Shown one piece after another: positions 60,057 to 64,000 of a DNA stretch of 64,000 nt. The notes beneath the pieces are model-generated. The model did not search any database and was not told the origin of the DNA. It worked only from the letters and a program-made list of their open reading frames with translations. How positions within the stretch are numbered: the stretch's first letter is position 1; the number at the start of each line of letters is the position of its first letter. The stretch lies in contig NZ_OY782757.1 in assembly GCF_963678185.1 (NCBI RefSeq), forward strand, positions 3,552,501 to 3,616,500, in the 5' to 3' direction. The position numbers and the translations under genes are program-made. The stretch is from an uncultured Tolumonas sp. (GTDB taxonomy: Bacteria; Pseudomonadota; Gammaproteobacteria; Enterobacterales; Aeromonadaceae).

Positions 60057-60749
60057 ATGTCGATATACAGTGATATTGGTTTAAGTACCAGTAGCAGTAC
60101 GAGCAGCACATCATCTACCAGTAGTAGCACTAAGACTGGCTCAGACTCTTTGTCTCAGGCTGATTTTATGAAATTACTGACAACGCAGCTGTCTTATCAA
60201 GATCCGACTAAGCCGGTAGATAACGTTGAGATGGTTTCTCAGATGGCGCAGATCTCCTCGTTGTCAGGTATTACATCATTGAATAATACGCTGAATACAA
60301 TGAGTAGTTCTATGACATCTAGCCAAGCACTGATGGCATCCAGTTTGGTTGGCCAGTCAGCACTGGTTAATTCTAGCAGTAGTTACGTAACATCAGGAAA
60401 TTCGTTGTCTGGCGTTGTGCCGACCGGGACAGATGGTGCCACAGATTTAACCTTATCCATTGTTAACTCAGCCGGTGAGGTTGTTCGTCAATATACTAGT
60501 TCAGGCAGTGTTACTGGCGATATTCCATTTACCTGGGATGGTAATGACAGTAACGGAACAGCAGTTGCTTCAGGTAATTATACGGTTAAAGCAAATGGTT
60601 TAGTTAAAGGTGTGAGTCAAGATCTTACGCCACAGCTGTATGGTCAGGTGGAAAGTGTCACCTTGGGCAACACAACAACACCCACCACGGTGGCATTGCA
60701 AGGGCTGGGCTCATATCAATTGGGTCAGCTTCTTGAAATATCAAAGTAG
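60057..60749 (+). CDS. flgD: Flagellar hook assembly scaffold FlgD
   Basis: 230-residue hook cap. An unusual Ser/Thr-only stretch (about residues 10-31) precedes the conserved SQADFMKLLTTQLSYQDPTKPVDN. The C-terminal Fn3/tudor-like domain includes FTWDGNDSNGTAVASGNYTV. FlgD caps the growing hook and is removed later. 11-base gap to flgC. Confidence 0.96.
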   Translation: MSIYSDIGLSTSSSTSSTSSTSSSTKTGSDSLSQADFMKLLTTQLSYQDPTKPVDNVEMVSQMAQISSLSGITSLNNTLNTMSSSMTSSQALMASSLVGQSALVNSSSSYVTSGNSLSGVVPTGTDGATDLTLSIVNSAGEVVRQYTSSGSVTGDIPFTWDGNDSNGTAVASGNYTVKANGLVKGVSQDLTPQLYGQVESVTLGNTTTPTTVALQGLGSYQLGQLLEISK

Positions 60750-60778
60750 TTAAAATTTGAATTTGGAAGGAGCTGATT

Positions 60779-62050
60779 ATGTCTTTTAATATTTCACTGA
60801 GTGGTTTGAATGCCGCACAGAAAGATCTGGATGTTACAGGTAATAATATTGCCAATGCGAGCACAATAGGTTTTAAACAATCTCGTGCGGAATTTGCTGA
60901 TGTGTTTTCTAATTCGGTTTTTGCTAATACAAAAACGCAAGTTGGGAGTGGGGTAAATACCTCTGCGGTTTCTCAGCAATTTGCACAAGGGGCATTACAG
61001 TCCACAAGCAATTCGTTAGATTTAGCAATAAAGGGAGACGGTTTTTTTGTATTGTCACCATCGGCTACAAGCCTTGAGCGTACTTATACACGTGCTGGGG
61101 CTATGCAAGTTAATGATGCTGGGTATGTCACCAATTCAAATGGTGATTACTTACAGGTATATCAAGTTAACGCGGATGGTACTCCTAAAGCTGTTAGCTT
61201 AGATTCAACAACGGCCTTACAGATCCCTACAGTTGCTGGGCAACCAAAGCCAACCACTACTGTTACTGCCGGTCTTAATTTGCCTGCATCTGCGAGCGTA
61301 AACACATTTACGTTTGATCCTACTGATTCAACGACATATAACGCATCTACTTCTGCTGTAATTTATGATTCATTGGGTCAATCTCATACGATGACGCAAT
61401 ATTATGTCAAGACAGCCACAACGGCTACTGACAGCACATGGAGAGCGTATCTTTATGTAGATGGTACGGCAGCTGATGTTGCTGATCCTGTCACTGGATT
61501 AAAAGGAACGGATTTAACGTTTGATACCACAGGAACGCTTACCAGCCCAATACCTGCACAAATAACTACCGATCAAATGACAATGTTTACTAATGGCGCT
61601 GATCAGACTCAGACTGTAAATTTGAAATTTAATCCAGTAACTCAATACGCGTCTTCCTTCCAAGTTACTAGTATGGCGCAGGATGGTGCGACAGTTGGTC
61701 AGCTCACTAATGTTTCGATCGGTAGTGATGGTGTTGTTGCTGCAACATACAGTAACGGAACAACAACAAAATTGGGTATGGTGGCATTAGCTAAGTTTTC
61801 TAATCCCCAGGGACTGACTCAGGTAGGTGATACCTCTTGGAAAGAGTCTCAGGATTCGGGTTCAGCTACACCCGGTGTTCCAAACACTGGTACTTACGGA
61901 AGTATCAATTCATCAGCTTTGGAATCATCCAATACTGATTTGTCTGCAGAACTAGTGGACTTGATTGCAGCACAACGTAATTATCAAGCAAACTCACGTG
62001 CGCTGGAAGTGAATAGCTCCTTGCAAGATACTATTCTGCAAATTCGTTAA
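60779..62050 (+). CDS. flgE: Flagellar hook protein FlgE
   Basis: 423-residue hook subunit. N-terminal SFNISLSGLNAAQKDLDVTGN and the C-terminal ELVDLIAAQRNYQANSRALEV are the D0 helices; the middle domain (about 145-300) is Thr/Ser-rich and variable as usual. GGAAGGAG lies about seven bases upstream. It is followed by a hairpin and a 147-base gap before flgF, implying a break in the operon. Confidence 0.96.
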   Translation: MSFNISLSGLNAAQKDLDVTGNNIANASTIGFKQSRAEFADVFSNSVFANTKTQVGSGVNTSAVSQQFAQGALQSTSNSLDLAIKGDGFFVLSPSATSLERTYTRAGAMQVNDAGYVTNSNGDYLQVYQVNADGTPKAVSLDSTTALQIPTVAGQPKPTTTVTAGLNLPASASVNTFTFDPTDSTTYNASTSAVIYDSLGQSHTMTQYYVKTATTATDSTWRAYLYVDGTAADVADPVTGLKGTDLTFDTTGTLTSPIPAQITTDQMTMFTNGADQTQTVNLKFNPVTQYASSFQVTSMAQDGATVGQLTNVSIGSDGVVAATYSNGTTTKLGMVALAKFSNPQGLTQVGDTSWKESQDSGSATPGVPNTGTYGSINSSALESSNTDLSAELVDLIAAQRNYQANSRALEVNSSLQDTILQIR

Positions 62051-62065
62051 TAGCTTTGTATTAAA

Positions 62066-62091
62066 CCGCAATCAGACATTTTTGGTTGCGG
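62066..62091 (+). terminator. Weak terminator-like hairpin after flgE
   Basis: CCGCAA-N14-TTGCGG followed by a pyrimidine-rich tract (CTTTCTTATT). Six-pair stem, so possibly partial termination between flgE and flgF. Confidence 0.5.
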
Positions 62092-62144
62092 CTTTCTTAT
62101 TTATCTTTTCTTAATTGTCATATCTATTTTCCTTTTCTTACATT

Positions 62145-62162
62145 CTGGTATCTAAATTGCTT
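62145..62162 (+). promoter_or_regulatory. Putative sigma-54 promoter of flgF
   Basis: TGGTATCTAAATTGCT: GG and GC with ten bases between and a good -12 (TTGCT); the -24 (TGGTA) deviates from TGGCA. It lies about 36 bases before flgF. Confidence 0.5.
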
Positions 62163-62197
62163 AATGATGATTAAGTCAGCGATTTGACGGAGACATC

Positions 62198-62944
62198 ATG
62201 GATAAGCTGCTTTATATCGCCATGTCAGGCGCCAAAGAGAACCTAAATAGCCTTGCTGTTCGCAGCAATAACTTGGCAAATGCCAATACGTTGGGTTTTA
62301 AAGCCGATTTTGAAGAAGCTCGAGCCATGCAAGCATATGGCGATGGTTTACCGAGTCGTGTTTTTTCTTTGGCTGAACGACCAGGGCAAAGTTTTCAACA
62401 CGGCAGTTTGCAAACCACCGGACGTGAACTTGATGTTGCTATTCAAGGCGACGGTTGGCTGACAGTTCAGGACAAAGACGGCAAAGAAGCCTATACCCGC
62501 AATGGTAGTTTGCAGGTGTCTCCATTAGGGGTGCTGCAAACATCGAATGGATTGAATGTCCTTGATACTACTGGACAGCCGATCACATTGCCGATGCCAC
62601 TGGAAAAAATACAGATCACTGAAGACGGCACTATTAACGCCCGTTTACAAGGTGCAGAGCCTGCGGCAGTAGAAAATTTACAGCAGATAAAACTGGTTAA
62701 CCCAACTAATAAAAACATGACAAAAGGCGAGGATGGATTGTTTCGTCGTATTGATGGAGCTACTGAATCCGCAGCTACAAATGTACGTTTAGCCAGTGGG
62801 GCGCTTGAAAATAGTAACGTCAACGTAGTTGAAGAATTAACGAACTTAATCAAATTGCAACGGCAGTTTGAAACGCAGATCAAGATGATGTCTACGGCTG
62901 AAAAAAACGATGAAAGCCAGAATCAATTATTGAAGCTCGGATAA
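62198..62944 (+). CDS. flgF: Flagellar proximal rod protein FlgF
   Basis: 248-residue rod protein with the N-terminal rod motif (YIAMSGAKENLNSLAVRSNN) and a C-terminal NVVEELTNLIKLQRQFETQIKMM. FlgE/F/G-type central domain (ELDVAIQGDGWLTV, YTRNGSLQVS). First of flgF-G-H; 17-base gap to flgG. Confidence 0.96.
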   Translation: MDKLLYIAMSGAKENLNSLAVRSNNLANANTLGFKADFEEARAMQAYGDGLPSRVFSLAERPGQSFQHGSLQTTGRELDVAIQGDGWLTVQDKDGKEAYTRNGSLQVSPLGVLQTSNGLNVLDTTGQPITLPMPLEKIQITEDGTINARLQGAEPAAVENLQQIKLVNPTNKNMTKGEDGLFRRIDGATESAATNVRLASGALENSNVNVVEELTNLIKLQRQFETQIKMMSTAEKNDESQNQLLKLG

Positions 62945-62961
62945 GCATTAAGGAGTAAACC

Positions 62962-63750
62962 ATGATTCCTGCACTTTGGATCAGCAAAACCGGGCTGGAT
63001 GCTCAGCAAACGAATATATCGCAAATCTCTAATAACTTAGCGAATGCTTCTACGGTTGGTTATAAAAAGGGTCGCGCGATTTTTGAAGATTTGTTGTATC
63101 AGAATGTCAATCAACCCGGTGGACAATCATCGGCTAACTCAACGCTGCCATCAGGCCTGATGATTGGCGCCGGTTCAAAAGTTGTCGCCACACAGAAAAC
63201 GTTCACTCAGGGGAGTGTGCAAACTACCGATAACTCTCTGGATGTGATGGTCAACGGGCGTGGTTTTTTTGAAGTGCAGCTTCCTGATGGTACGACCGCT
63301 TATACGCGCAATGGTCAGTTTACTTTGAACTCGGAAGGCACGCTGGTTACAACGGGTGAAGGATATACAGTACAACCAGAAATTCAGATGCCAGCGGGAA
63401 CACAAAGTATCACCATCGGTTCTGACGGCCAGGTTTCTGTTCAGATCACCGGGCAATCAGCATCACAGACTGTCGGACAATTGACGGTAACCGATTTTGC
63501 GAACCCTGTTGGGTTGCAACCGATGGGTGAAAACCTCTATCTGGCCACGCAAGGCAGTGGCGACCCGATTCAGGGGATCGCTGGCACAGATGGTATGGGG
63601 ACGATCAAACAAGGCATGCTGGAAGCATCAAACGTAAATGCGACAGAAGAATTAGTTAATTTGATCCAGGCACAACGTGTGTATGAGATGAATTCAAAAG
63701 TCATCTCAAGTGTGGATCAGATGTTGCAAAACGTAACCCAACAGTTGTAA
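62962..63750 (+). CDS. flgG: Flagellar distal rod protein FlgG
   Basis: 262-residue distal rod subunit. The N-terminus PALWISKTGLDAQQTNISQ, the SLDVMVNGRGFFEVQLPDGT block and C-terminal ATEELVNLIQAQRVYEMNSK match FlgG closely; length is typical (260-262). AAGGAG precedes the ATG. flgH follows after 9 bases. Confidence 0.98.
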   Translation: MIPALWISKTGLDAQQTNISQISNNLANASTVGYKKGRAIFEDLLYQNVNQPGGQSSANSTLPSGLMIGAGSKVVATQKTFTQGSVQTTDNSLDVMVNGRGFFEVQLPDGTTAYTRNGQFTLNSEGTLVTTGEGYTVQPEIQMPAGTQSITIGSDGQVSVQITGQSASQTVGQLTVTDFANPVGLQPMGENLYLATQGSGDPIQGIAGTDGMGTIKQGMLEASNVNATEELVNLIQAQRVYEMNSKVISSVDQMLQNVTQQL

Positions 63751-63759
63751 GAGGTGGTT

Positions 63760-64000
63760 ATGCGTAATCGTGCATTAATATTGGTTTGTCTCTGTTCTTT
63801 AGCTGCTTGCACATCGTTGCCAAACAGCCCTAAGCCGAATGACCCTGATTTTTCACCGGTCGAGCCAGAAGATTATCAGGCCAATATGAAACCGAACGGT
63901 TCCATTTTTAATCAGGGTGCGGTGAACAGTATTTATTCTGATATCAAGGCACATCGCATTGGCGACATCATCACAGTTGAGTTGTCTGAATCAACTTCCG
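63760..64000 (+). CDS. flgH: Flagellar L-ring protein FlgH, 5' part (cut by window edge)
   Basis: The first 80 codons of an open frame that continues past the window. GAGGTGG lies just upstream of the ATG at 63760. The N-terminus MRNRALILVCLCSLAAC is a lipoprotein signal with lipobox LAAC (Cys17). The segment GSIFNQGAVNSIYSDIKAHRIGDI followed by ITVELSES matches the start of the FlgH domain, which forms the outer-membrane L ring. flgI would be expected next. Confidence 0.95.
   Translation, partial: MRNRALILVCLCSLAACTSLPNSPKPNDPDFSPVEPEDYQANMKPNGSIFNQGAVNSIYSDIKAHRIGDIITVELSESTS

Overview
The window is ordinary chromosomal DNA of a gammaproteobacterium, read from the 3' end of a ribosomal RNA operon into a flagellar operon. 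Gene order (rpoE-rseABC-lepA-lepB-rnc-era-recO-pdxJ, fur-fldA-ybfE-ybfF / seqA-pgm, sapABCDF / ycjXF, tesA / ybbA-ybbP, ycaO-focA-pflB-pflA / yfbV / ackA-pta) matches the enteric/Vibrio/Aeromonas branch. The polar-type flagellar order flgN-flgM-flgA / cheV-cheR-flgBCDEFGH with sigma-54 and sigma-28 promoters is the Vibrio/Aeromonas/Pseudomonas pattern rather than the E. coli one. Strong fermentation and PTS genes plus this order make an Aeromonadales member (a Tolumonas- or Aeromonas-like organism) the best guess; this is inference, not a database result.

Layout. 1-801: end of 23S rRNA, 5S rRNA and tRNA-Thr(GGT), closed by a terminator. 850-7900: a small lipoprotein, a Tim44-like membrane protein, two tandem glucose-type PTS EIICB genes, ygfZ, and the sdhE-cptA pair. 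7909-18217: nadB divergent from the sigma-E operon (rpoE-rseA-rseB-rseC, with a recognisable sigma-E promoter), then the tightly packed lepA-lepB-rnc-era-recO-pdxJ run. 18294-28391: a fold-III PLP decarboxylase, rlmJ-yheS, slyD with a long His/Cys tail, fur, fldA, ybfE, ybfF, seqA-pgm. 28455-36334: sapABCDF transporter operon divergent from ycjX-ycjF. 36368-43184: a CpxRA-like two-component pair with a CpxR-like box in front of it, tesA and ybbA-ybbP with overlapping divergent start codons, and yfcH. 43470-54313: an internally duplicated membrane protein, then the mixed-acid fermentation block pta-ackA, yfbV, pflA, pflB, focA, ycaO. 54514-64000: asd, then flagellar genes flgN, flgM, flgA, cheV, cheR, flgB-flgG and the start of flgH, cut by the window edge.

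How the genes work together. PTS uptake of glucose (two EIICB copies) and phosphoglucomutase feed glycolysis; pyruvate is split by PflB (activated by PflA), formate leaves through FocA, and Pta-AckA turns acetyl-CoA into acetate and ATP. Three envelope-related blocks are present: the sigma-E/Rse cascade, the Sap transporter with YcjXF, and the CpxRA-like pair. The flagellar block contains the anti-sigma factor FlgM behind its own sigma-28-type promoter and the flgB operon behind a canonical sigma-54 promoter.

I found no mobile element, CRISPR array, prophage or broken gene. No wholly new system stands out; the more unusual points are the tandem ptsG paralogs with a cluster of palindromes between them, the duplicated unknown membrane protein, the tandem-repeat metal-binding tail of SlyD, the leader hairpin of the decarboxylase, and several long perfect inverted repeats in intergenic DNA.
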